Positions 8,253 through 16,025 of a stretch of 64,000 nucleotides of DNA are shown here, one piece after another. How positions within the stretch are numbered: position 1 is the stretch's first letter; every line of letters starts with the position of its first letter. The DNA is from Bremerella alba (GTDB taxonomy: Bacteria > Planctomycetota > Planctomycetia > Pirellulales > Pirellulaceae). The notes under the pieces were generated by a model. That model was not told the DNA's origin, made no database searches, and saw only the letters and a program-made list of their open reading frames with translations. A program made the position numbers and the translations under genes. The stretch is from the NCBI RefSeq assembly GCF_013618625.1, contig NZ_JABRWO010000001.1, positions 682,001 through 746,000 on the forward strand, in the 5' to 3' direction.

Positions 8253-9427
8253 CTTTCGCCCGATCGTTTGGCAAACAGAAGCGCCGTCGCGTAACCGAGC
8301 GGATCGCCTAGTTCTTTCGAGTGTTCGGCCAGCCGTTGGAAGTTCCCCGCATTCTCGCTCAGTTCGATCAAGCTTGGCGATATTCCAATGGTGTGTATGC
8401 CTGGCGGGATCATCTCCAGAGCAGTTTCGAGGGCTTGATCGTGATGCCCCAATCGCGAGAGAAGCTCGATGTAGGTTTCGATTGCCAGCGAACCTTCACG
8501 ACGAATATCCGAGGCTTCGGCTTTTTCACGGAAGTAGGCCAGGCCACTCTCGGCGCTCTCGCCTAGCAGTGTTTGAAAATAGAGCTTGTGGCTTGGGTAA
8601 AGATCGGTGAACGGAGGTGTCTGCTCGTATTGAAACGCCTGATCCAATCGCGAGCCATAGTCGACCAGTTCCAACGCTTTGCGAAGATGTACCTCGTCGC
8701 GAAGCACCCGCGAAAAGCGAACCGTCGCGGCAAGGTGGCTGGTGTCGATGTGATAGGCCGAGTTGGCAAACAGCCAATCACGTGGGGCAATGATCTCGCT
8801 CAGCGTCTTCTCTTGTGGCTCGGTTCCTTCTTGGTGCGATACATCGGCACTGACGGTCCCCATCAGTTCGGTGTAAACGTGATCGAGAAGCAGAGCGGCC
8901 AGTGGCTGCTGGGCGGCCGGAGGCATGCCGGCCAGTTGTTGTTCATAGGTAGTGACTGAATTACACGTGCCGTAATGTTCCAACATCCAGCGGAAGCCGA
9001 TCTCTGGCGCGACTCCTTCATACAGGGCCACTTCGATCAGGTCTTCCAGGTTTTCTTCATCAACTTCGATCTCGTTCAGGGCTTCAATGACGGGAGCCTT
9101 GTCGCCGACCGGACGCAGATAGTACCACCCTTCACGAATTTGTCCGGCGTCCAACAACAGACGTCCGACTTCGTCGCAGGCTTCGACCAGCGCGTCTTCT
9201 AGCTTCGTTCGCTGCTCTTCGGAGAGATCTTCCGAAACACCGGGAAACAGCAGTGGCAGGCCGAGCTTCGCTCTGGCGCGCAGCTTGTACATCTCGAATA
9301 GCTGAACATGCTGCTTCTCTTGACGAAAATACTCGATCATATTTTCGATCGCCGCCAAACTGCCCGATTCTTGGATATGTTGACGGAACTGGTCAAAGAC
9401 TTCCTGCGAAACCACGGAAAACCCCAT
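8249..9427 (-). CDS. Conserved helical hypothetical protein
   Basis: A 392-residue, predominantly helical, acidic protein without signal peptide or membrane span. I do not recognise a named family. The sequence has the spacing of TPR-like or alpha-solenoid repeats (for example DEVHLRKALELVDYGSRLDQ, RREGSLAIETYIELLSRLG, HHDQALETALEMIPPGIHT). An N-terminal segment (LFEMYKLRARAKLGLPLLFP) and the ending LGDPLGYATALLFAKRSGES look like conserved features of a planctomycete-restricted family, but that is an impression. It is convergent with the sulfite-oxidase-like gene and upstream of nothing on its strand. The start MGFSVVSQEV is the only reasonable one. Confidence 0.8.
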   Translation of the reverse strand: MGFSVVSQEVFDQFRQHIQESGSLAAIENMIEYFRQEKQHVQLFEMYKLRARAKLGLPLLFPGVSEDLSEEQRTKLEDALVEACDEVGRLLLDAGQIREGWYYLRPVGDKAPVIEALNEIEVDEENLEDLIEVALYEGVAPEIGFRWMLEHYGTCNSVTTYEQQLAGMPPAAQQPLAALLLDHVYTELMGTVSADVSHQEGTEPQEKTLSEIIAPRDWLFANSAYHIDTSHLAATVRFSRVLRDEVHLRKALELVDYGSRLDQAFQYEQTPPFTDLYPSHKLYFQTLLGESAESGLAYFREKAEASDIRREGSLAIETYIELLSRLGHHDQALETALEMIPPGIHTIGISPSLIELSENAGNFQRLAEHSKELGDPLGYATALLFAKRSGES

Positions 9428-9508
9428 AGGACACGCGATGAAACGAACAAATCACACATCTCGTATCGTAACAAGCGGCACCGGCGATGAATAGCAACAC
9501 GCGGCCGT

Positions 9509-12145
9509 TTAGAAATTCAAGCGATCGGCAGAGTTAGCGGTACCGCTGTGATCCATGCCATTAATGATGTTGCGGATTTGGCTCAGCGTGGCCGTTTCCA
9601 GTATTCCCGAGTCAATCACATCTGCCAACATGGTGGGGTCGCCAAGCCCCATCTCGACGTCGAGTTGATGGATCCAACGCAGGCAGTTCCCGCGACTGAT
9701 CACGCCGGTGGGTCGTTCGTCCTTAACGACAATGACTCGGCGTATGGCAGCTTGGCTGAGATACTCGTAGACATGAATTGCCGGATCCGATTCCTCGAAA
9801 CAGACGGCTTCGCTGCGTATCATTTCCGATACCTGCATGTCACCGGCTTCCGGTTGGCGAAACGCTTGCATCAGGTCCTTTTCAGAAATGACACCAACCA
9901 GGTAGCCTTGCTGGTCGACGACAGGGGCCGAATTGACCCCCTCTTCAATGAGCAGCCGCGTGGCGACCGAAATTGTATCGGACTGGGCTATGGTCAGGAT
10001 TGGTGAAGTCATGATCTCGGACGCGGTCAGGTGCTCCATGCATTCTCGCACCTGATCGTCGGACGCCAGTATTCCGTCTGATTCCTCGCAGTTCCCCAAG
10101 CACACGATGCGACGCTTGCCGGCGCTCTTGGCAGCTTTCAAGGCGATCTCCGCGTTATCAATCAACGCTTCGAGTTTAGGAACATCGTTGTTTCGTTGGG
10201 CAATCCCCATGCTCACCGAACAGTAGATCGACTCTCCATCGGCTTCGACGCCCATTTTGTTGACTAGCATTTCGATACGCATTGCAAGACGATAGGCGTT
10301 TATCTCCGCACATTCTGGCAGAACCAAGAGCAAGCGATCGCTATCCAGACGACACAAGTAGTCGATTTGACGTCCTTGAACGGCGATTGTCTTGGCCAGC
10401 TTCTGTAAAACTTTGTCACCGACCTCGACGCCATACTGACGATTGATTTCGCTAAAGTCATCGATGTCGATCACAACGCACGACATCGGTAAGTGATAGT
10501 TTCGAGACCGAACCCATTCTCGTTTCAGCTGGTCGTTCAGATAGCGAAGCGTGGCCAAACCGGTTAGGGGATCGTTTCGCTCTATGGTGCGAAGATGGTT
10601 TTCCAGTTCGATAACTCGCCCCGCCGAATTAATTCGCGCCAGCAGTTCTTCTCGGCCAATCGAATGGGAAATCACATCGTCAATCCCCAGGCGATACGCC
10701 TGCGTGGGATCTTTTAGCACTCCTTGCTCGGCCAGCACCATCGTGAAGACATACCGAGGCAAACGTTCTTCTCGGATCCAGCGGCAGAAAATCTCGGCAG
10801 AGGCCTGACCCTTCCCCCAATCGCTGATCACCACCATGGGGCAATCTTCGCGAATAAGTTGTTGGGCCGAGATATACTCGCCGCAGACGCGTACTTTCAT
10901 GCCGACACTTTGCAGCCACGCCGTTATGAGCCCGATGGACGGAGAGCCATCGTTGATCACCACCGCGCTCTCGCCGCTAAGCTCAGGGACTGCTTGATGC
11001 TTGCCCCAATGGTAATTGGTCGTATGCCCTTGGGCTGCGCTCAGAAAACGTACTATGCTGTGCTGCTCGGCAGATAACACTTTGAGCTTGTCAAAGGTTT
11101 CCTCGAATGCAGTGACGATTGCCGGATCGAACTGCGTGCCGCTGGCCTCGCATATCATGGCCCGTGCCTCGTCAAGACAGATCGCATCTTTGTAGACACG
11201 CTTGCTCGAGAGTGCATCGAAGACGTCGGCCACACTGACAATCCGCGCAGCCAGTGGTATCTCGACTCCCTTCAATCCTTCCAGGTAGCCACACCCATCC
11301 CAATGCTCGTGATGATACCGAGCGATCTCGGCAGCCATGTGAAAGAACGATCCGCTCGAGCTGCTCTTAGCCGCCTCTTGAAGTGTTTCCGCTCCGATGC
11401 GGACGTGCTGTTTCATCGCATTGAATTCTTCGGCGGTCAAACTCCCAGGCTTCAGCAGAATAGCGTCGGAGATGCCTACCTTGCCGATGTCATGCAGTGG
11501 GCTCGAACGAAAGAGGTCTTGCAGAAACGAATCGTCGATCGCGTCCTGGTAAGGCCCGCTAATCCGCAGTTGTTCGGCAATCATTTGCGAATAGGCACGC
11601 ATTCGAACGAGGTGTTCGCCTGTTTCCGTATCGCGTGAGTCGGCCAACTTGGCCAGGGCAAAGACCGCAATATCTTGGGTTTCTTGAATGGCCATCGAGC
11701 GGTTTTCGACAATCCGTTCGAGTTCTCGAGAATAGCCTTCGAGCTTGCGTTCGGCCGTGGTTGCTCGCATTAGAGCGCTATGCAGCCGGATAAAGACGTC
11801 AATCTTTGCGGTTAATTCCAGCCATCCGATCGACTTGTCGATGACGTCATCGGCGCCGACCGCGAACATCTGCAACCGCTGCGTTTCGTTCAGCCCTTCC
11901 CCGAGGACCAGAAGTTGGATGGGTCGACTCGCAAGTTCGTGACGGATTGTTCGACAGATTTCAACGGCGGAGTCTTCGCGCAGATGGAAATCGAGCAATA
12001 TCAACGCCGGCTGAACTTGCTCGATCGATTCGCGGATGCTTGCTCCGCTTTCCAATACGTGAATCTCATGATTTTCGCTTAGGACGTCGCGCAACTTCTG
12101 ACGAATCGCGTCAGTGCGCTCGATCACCAGCAATCGACACAGCAT
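9509..12145 (-). CDS. REC / HD-GYP / REC / degenerate GGDEF / CBS response regulator
   Basis: An 878-residue cytoplasmic signalling protein. Order: receiver 1 (about 1-125; phospho-acceptor in LILLDFHLRED); HD-GYP domain (about 155-360; HDIGK, then YHHEHWDGCGYLEGLKG, so GYP reads GYL); receiver 2 (about 390-510; VVISDWGKGQ, with the usual lysine replaced in VISHSIG); GGDEF-like domain (about 530-690); two CBS repeats (about 715-850). The GGDEF signature is replaced by DSDRL, while the inhibitory RxxD site four residues upstream is intact (RQID). The cyclase should be dead but may still bind c-di-GMP. HD-GYP would hydrolyse c-di-GMP, and CBS may sense adenine nucleotides. No cognate histidine kinase is adjacent. 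Confidence 0.92.
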   Translation of the reverse strand: MLCRLLVIERTDAIRQKLRDVLSENHEIHVLESGASIRESIEQVQPALILLDFHLREDSAVEICRTIRHELASRPIQLLVLGEGLNETQRLQMFAVGADDVIDKSIGWLELTAKIDVFIRLHSALMRATTAERKLEGYSRELERIVENRSMAIQETQDIAVFALAKLADSRDTETGEHLVRMRAYSQMIAEQLRISGPYQDAIDDSFLQDLFRSSPLHDIGKVGISDAILLKPGSLTAEEFNAMKQHVRIGAETLQEAAKSSSSGSFFHMAAEIARYHHEHWDGCGYLEGLKGVEIPLAARIVSVADVFDALSSKRVYKDAICLDEARAMICEASGTQFDPAIVTAFEETFDKLKVLSAEQHSIVRFLSAAQGHTTNYHWGKHQAVPELSGESAVVINDGSPSIGLITAWLQSVGMKVRVCGEYISAQQLIREDCPMVVISDWGKGQASAEIFCRWIREERLPRYVFTMVLAEQGVLKDPTQAYRLGIDDVISHSIGREELLARINSAGRVIELENHLRTIERNDPLTGLATLRYLNDQLKREWVRSRNYHLPMSCVVIDIDDFSEINRQYGVEVGDKVLQKLAKTIAVQGRQIDYLCRLDSDRLLLVLPECAEINAYRLAMRIEMLVNKMGVEADGESIYCSVSMGIAQRNNDVPKLEALIDNAEIALKAAKSAGKRRIVCLGNCEESDGILASDDQVRECMEHLTASEIMTSPILTIAQSDTISVATRLLIEEGVNSAPVVDQQGYLVGVISEKDLMQAFRQPEAGDMQVSEMIRSEAVCFEESDPAIHVYEYLSQAAIRRVIVVKDERPTGVISRGNCLRWIHQLDVEMGLGDPTMLADVIDSGILETATLSQIRNIINGMDHSGTANSADRLNF

Positions 12146-12366
12146 GGCCTGCCACCGTACTTTGATCAGGCAATCGTTTCGCGCCTGAGGTCTGGTCGCT
12201 AAAAAAACGCTTGTTGTTCCCTAGTTACTTGAAAACATAGGAAACTTAGACTGCTCACCATACTCGGCAACAATGGTTACCCTAAAACCCCCCAACCACT
12301 GCCGACAACAATTGCCGCAACCAGCACTGCCCGCACAACCGATGCAATCGGCAGCAAACCTTTACG

Positions 12367-13236
12367 TTAGCTGCGAATATTACGTGGTACGACACGATGG
12401 AAATGCAGTTCCACTTCCCCGGCTACCACGCGACGAAGTCCTTCAACCAGGCACGCAGGCTCGTTGATTTCCTGGCCAATCCGGACAATCTCGTCAATCT
12501 TGGTGCCAGGTTCTACGGAAAAGGTCTCTTGATGGACGATCTGATTGCCCGCATCAAGTTCCGGCACGATGAAATGACATGTCGCCCCGAACGTAAGCAT
12601 ACGAGCCTCGTTGGCATCGTGATAAGGACGAATCCCTGGAAAGCTGGGCAGAAGCCCATGATGAAGGTTGATGATCCGTCCCCCCGCATATTTCCAACAA
12701 CTGCTTGCCGGCAATACGCGCATGTAGCGAGCTAACAGGACATAGTCGACGTCGTACTGGTCGAGGATTTCGATCATCCTCTCGTCATTGGCTTCGCCTT
12801 TCTCGCCGCCGATGTTTTGCCAATCGACGCCGTGGCTTTCGGCCAGGCCCTTACAGTTGTCCCGGTTTCCGATCATGACCGCTGGAATCGCGTGGATATC
12901 CCCCGCCTTGATTGCGGCAAGCACGGCTTGGGCTGGCTCGGACCGGTACGTGGTACAGATTGCGATGCGGGGACAATTACGGCGGACGTCGGCGGACCAG
13001 ACACGGATAGAAAGCTTTTTGAGACGGCCTATCTCGGTCAACGCCGTTCGAAGTGAGTTGTAGCGATCGGCGTCGATATGAACCCGCAGAAACATGGCAA
13101 AGACGGCTTCTTCGTCATGGTCGTACATTTGGATTTCAGCGATGTTTGCGCCTAAACCCGTCACATAGTGAATAATCGGATCGGCCAAACCCACATTATC
13201 GGGTCCGACTGCGGTGATCACAACGAGCATCGCCAA
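12367..13236 (-). CDS. purU: Formyltetrahydrofolate deformylase
   Basis: A 289-residue protein. An N-terminal ACT domain (residues about 1-85, VITAVGPDNVGLADPIIHYV) is followed by a formyltransferase-type catalytic domain (about 90-289). The catalytic Asn-His pair is in IINLHHGLLPSFPGIRPYHD, and the Asp in FIVPELDAGNQIVHQE. The N/H/D triad and ACT domain together point to PurU rather than PurN or Fmt. It hydrolyses 10-formyl-THF to formate and THF, balancing the one-carbon pool and feeding formate-dependent PurT. It stands alone between a 221-bp gap and the divergent YkgJ-like gene. It fits the family well, although the YRSEPAQAVLAAIKAG linker looks diverged. Confidence 0.9.
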   Translation of the reverse strand: MAMLVVITAVGPDNVGLADPIIHYVTGLGANIAEIQMYDHDEEAVFAMFLRVHIDADRYNSLRTALTEIGRLKKLSIRVWSADVRRNCPRIAICTTYRSEPAQAVLAAIKAGDIHAIPAVMIGNRDNCKGLAESHGVDWQNIGGEKGEANDERMIEILDQYDVDYVLLARYMRVLPASSCWKYAGGRIINLHHGLLPSFPGIRPYHDANEARMLTFGATCHFIVPELDAGNQIVHQETFSVEPGTKIDEIVRIGQEINEPACLVEGLRRVVAGEVELHFHRVVPRNIRS

Positions 13237-13368
13237 CTACCTATAGAGTTCTTAGAAACAAGGATAGAGCCCGATTCGAATATCGACCCGAACTAGGCAT
13301 TGTAGCATCGGTTTGCTACCTTGTCCGAATAAGCCATACATCTTACTTATGCCACCATTTCGCCGAGG

Positions 13369-13812
13369 ATGGCCAAAATGATCCAAAAGAAGGTTCGCCG
13401 AGAAGATCTTGGCCCAGATGAAAATCTATGCGAACACTGCACCGCCAAGTGCTGCCGCTACTTCGCGCTGCCAATTGATACACCCACCGATTTCTCTGAT
13501 TTCGAGTTCATCCGGTGGTACCTGTTGCACGATCGGGCCTCGGTCTTTTTCGACGAAGGCGTTTGGTATTTGTTGGTCCACACCACCTGCAAGCATTTGC
13601 AAGCGGATTATCGCTGCGGTATCTACCATACCCGCCCTCAGATCTGTCGTGACTACACCACAGACGCTTGCGAGTACGATGACGATTGGTGCTACGAGAA
13701 GTACTTCGAGACCCCAGAGCAAATCTGGGAGTACGCCGAGGCAACCACGCTTCGCCGCCCCGGCCAAAGCTTGCGAAGCACCAAGCCGCCAGCGCTTCCG
13801 ATCTTGTCTTAG
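13369..13812 (+). CDS. YkgJ-type cysteine-cluster protein
   Basis: A 147-residue small protein of the YkgJ/UPF0153 family, with a conserved cysteine pattern thought to bind zinc or an iron-sulfur cluster. Visible cysteines are in LCEHCTAKCCRYFAL (residues about 22-33), TTCKHLQADYRCGIYHTRPQICRDY and ACEYDDDWC. This reproduces the family order CxxCxxxCC...C...C...C. It is basic at the N-terminus and has no signal peptide. The start ATGGCCAAAATG fits, and a hairpin repeat follows the stop. Function is unknown for the family. It precedes hisS by 127 bp. Confidence 0.88.
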   Translation: MAKMIQKKVRREDLGPDENLCEHCTAKCCRYFALPIDTPTDFSDFEFIRWYLLHDRASVFFDEGVWYLLVHTTCKHLQADYRCGIYHTRPQICRDYTTDACEYDDDWCYEKYFETPEQIWEYAEATTLRRPGQSLRSTKPPALPILS

Positions 13813-13836
13813 CAAACATAGTCAGCAAATGCTTTT

Positions 13837-13852
13837 AGCCCCGAAAGGGGCT
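13837..13852. repeat. GNRA-capped hairpin repeat
   Basis: A perfect 6-bp stem, AGCCCC (13837-13842) and GGGGCT (13847-13852), encloses a GAAA tetraloop. It sits just after the YkgJ-like stop and before hisS. No T-run follows on the plus strand. It resembles the GC-rich palindromes scattered between planctomycete genes (compare the pair at 45.7 kb). It may act as a weak terminator or RNA-stability element. Confidence 0.6.
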
Positions 13853-13939
13853 GAACCGTGGCATTCCAGGCGAACAATTGCCAAATCGAACTGTCCCACT
13901 CTTAATCCAATCGCCCGAAATCTATCGAACCCAAACCTC

Positions 13940-15292
13940 ATGTCCAGCAAGAAGAAGCTCATCCAACCCCGTACGCTCAAGGGTTTTCGCGACTATCTGC
14001 CAGACGTGATGATGCCGCGCGAGGAGCTGATCAACACGGCTCGCCGCGTTTATCGTTCGTATGGATTCGCCCCCATCGATACGCCGACGCTGGAATATGC
14101 CGAGATTTTATTGGGCAAAGGAAGCGATGAAACCGATCGGCAGATGTACCGCTTCGAGGATCATGGCAAACGGGACGTAGGGATGCGTTTCGACCTGACG
14201 GTGCCCCTGGCCCGCTTCGCCGCGCAGCACATCGGCGAACTGGGAACCCCCTTCAAACGTTATCACATCGCAACCGTCTGGCGGGGCGAGAATACCCAGC
14301 GAGGACGTTATCGCGAGTTCATGCAATGCGATTTCGACACTATCGGCACTAAAAGCATCGTGGCCGATATCGAAACGGCACTGGTCATTCATGACCTGAT
14401 GTTGGCCATTGGCTTCGACGGTTTCACGGTTCGCGTAAACAATCGTCAGGTACTCTCCGGCCTACTCGAAAAGCTGCAACTGGTCGAGAATTCGACCGAG
14501 ATCCTGCGTGCGCTCGACAAGCTGGCCAAGATTGGCGCCGAGAAGGTCGCCGCTGAAATGCAAGAGACCGCAGGCGCATCTGCCGAGCAGGCCGCTCAGG
14601 TATTGAAGCTGGCAGAAATTGGCGGCTCGACCGACGAGATTCTCTCGGCACTCGACCGCCTGGTCGCTGGCAGCGAGCAAGGCGAAATGGGCGTCGGCCA
14701 ACTGCGTGAGTTGACCGCAGCAACGGCCGCAGCCGGCGTCCCCGCCGAACGGCTTCAAATTGACGTCTCGATTGCCCGCGGTTTGGACTACTACACCGGG
14801 ACGATCTTCGAGACCTTCCTTGGCGAGCTACCTGGCATCGGCAGCGTCTGTAGCGGCGGCCGTTATAACGATCTGGCCAGCTTGTATACCAATCAAGAGC
14901 TGCCCGGCATCGGAGCATCGCTGGGTCTCGACCGACTTCTGGCCGCCATGGAAGAGCTTGGCAAGATCGAAGCCCGGACGACACCGGCGGAAGTGTTCAT
15001 TCCCTACTTCGACCAGACCAGCTTGCCGCAATATCTGCAGATCGCCGCCACGCTTCGTGCAGCTGGATTCAACGTTGAACTTTATCCCGATGCCAAGAAG
15101 CTCGGTCAACAGTTGAAGTATGCGGACCGCCGAGGGTTCAAAGTGGCCATCGTTGCTGGCGACCGTGAACTGGCCGAGAACAAGTGCCAGGTAAAGGATC
15201 TGAAGACCGGCGACACGACCGAGGCCAGCCTCGCGGGGGGTGCCAAGGAACTGATTGCGGGTATTTCTCAAATTCTGCGGCCCACCGCATAA
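13940..15292 (+). CDS. hisS: Histidyl-tRNA synthetase
   Basis: A 450-residue class II synthetase charging tRNA-His. Motif 1 and 2 regions are visible: RTLKGFRDYLPDVMMPREEL at the start, then KRYHIATVWRGENTQRGRYREFMQCDFDTIG near residues 105-135. The histidine-specific signature RGLDYYTGTIFE is near 275-285, and motif 3 (GIGASLGLDRLLAAMEELG) follows. A C-terminal anticodon-binding domain carries LKYADRRGFKVAIVAGDREL. The start MSSKKKLIQPRTLKGF at 13940 is chosen because the upstream open frame runs antagonistically through the YkgJ-like gene and encodes no conserved sequence. It is monocistronic in appearance, with a HYExAFE gene 95 bp downstream. Confidence 0.97.
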   Translation: MSSKKKLIQPRTLKGFRDYLPDVMMPREELINTARRVYRSYGFAPIDTPTLEYAEILLGKGSDETDRQMYRFEDHGKRDVGMRFDLTVPLARFAAQHIGELGTPFKRYHIATVWRGENTQRGRYREFMQCDFDTIGTKSIVADIETALVIHDLMLAIGFDGFTVRVNNRQVLSGLLEKLQLVENSTEILRALDKLAKIGAEKVAAEMQETAGASAEQAAQVLKLAEIGGSTDEILSALDRLVAGSEQGEMGVGQLRELTAATAAAGVPAERLQIDVSIARGLDYYTGTIFETFLGELPGIGSVCSGGRYNDLASLYTNQELPGIGASLGLDRLLAAMEELGKIEARTTPAEVFIPYFDQTSLPQYLQIAATLRAAGFNVELYPDAKKLGQQLKYADRRGFKVAIVAGDRELAENKCQVKDLKTGDTTEASLAGGAKELIAGISQILRPTA

Positions 15293-15387
15293 CCCCCATG
15301 ACAAGGTGTTGTCACCCCTAGTTGCGATATTGAAGCCATCCAAGATCTCCGGCTTCTCACCTCGCAACTTTCCCGAGGGCAACACCG

Positions 15388-15963
15388 ATGACGATCCGCA
15401 CGAACCACTATGAAGTCGCGCTCGAAGCCTTCTTGCGTGACGAAAAGATCCCCTACATCGCCGTCGATGAACGTCGCCGATCGTTGTACGGGGCTGGCTC
15501 GCTGAAAAACCTCGATTTCATCGTCACCCCCAGCGGCAGCGAGATGTCGTGGTTGGTCGATGTGAAGGGGCGCAGATTCCCATCCGGTCGCAAAAACTGC
15601 TACTGGAAGAACTGGACCACCACTGACGACCTGCAAAGCCTGTCGCAATGGCAGCGGCTATTGGGTCCGCAGTTTCGCGGCTTGCTCGTCTTTGTGTACG
15701 AGGTCGTCGGTGATATGGCCCCGGTGCCGCAGAACCTCTTGTATCCGCATCAAGACCGACTCTACGCGTTCATCGGGGTACGGCTCGACTTGTACGTCGC
15801 GTGGGCCCGCAAGATCTCGCCACGCTGGAAAACGATGTCGATGCCCACCAAGGCCTTTCGCCAACTGGCCGAACCGCTACAGGTCACCCTCCGCACGCCG
15901 GTTGTCTCGGGAGGTGACTTCGACCATCGCCGGGCCAGCAATACGGCCCCGGCCATCGCTTGA
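15388..15963 (+). CDS. HYExAFE family protein, nuclease-fold candidate
   Basis: A 191-residue protein starting with the family-naming stretch NHYEVALEAFLRDE, which matches the planctomycete HYExAFE family. The next segment, GAGSLKNLDFIVTPSG (about residues 44-59) then SWLVDVKGRRF (about 63-73), has the Asp...(hydrophobic)-D-x-K pattern of PD-(D/E)xK nucleases. An N-terminal HYE glutamate could serve as the third acidic residue. That fold assignment is my inference; no activity is established for the family. No signal peptide. It ends 62 bp before the convergent hemDE stop. Confidence 0.82.
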   Translation: MTIRTNHYEVALEAFLRDEKIPYIAVDERRRSLYGAGSLKNLDFIVTPSGSEMSWLVDVKGRRFPSGRKNCYWKNWTTTDDLQSLSQWQRLLGPQFRGLLVFVYEVVGDMAPVPQNLLYPHQDRLYAFIGVRLDLYVAWARKISPRWKTMSMPTKAFRQLAEPLQVTLRTPVVSGGDFDHRRASNTAPAIA

Positions 15964-16025
15964 AGAGATCGGGGCCGCCGTAAGGATGGTCCTTCATCGG
16001 AATGAGCCGCGCAAGGGGCTGGGGA

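Noticed and set aside
13409-13939. In-frame N-terminal extension of hisS by 177 codons
   Set aside because: It overlaps the YkgJ-like gene in another frame, has no HisRS-like sequence, and the ATG at 13940 gives normal family length.
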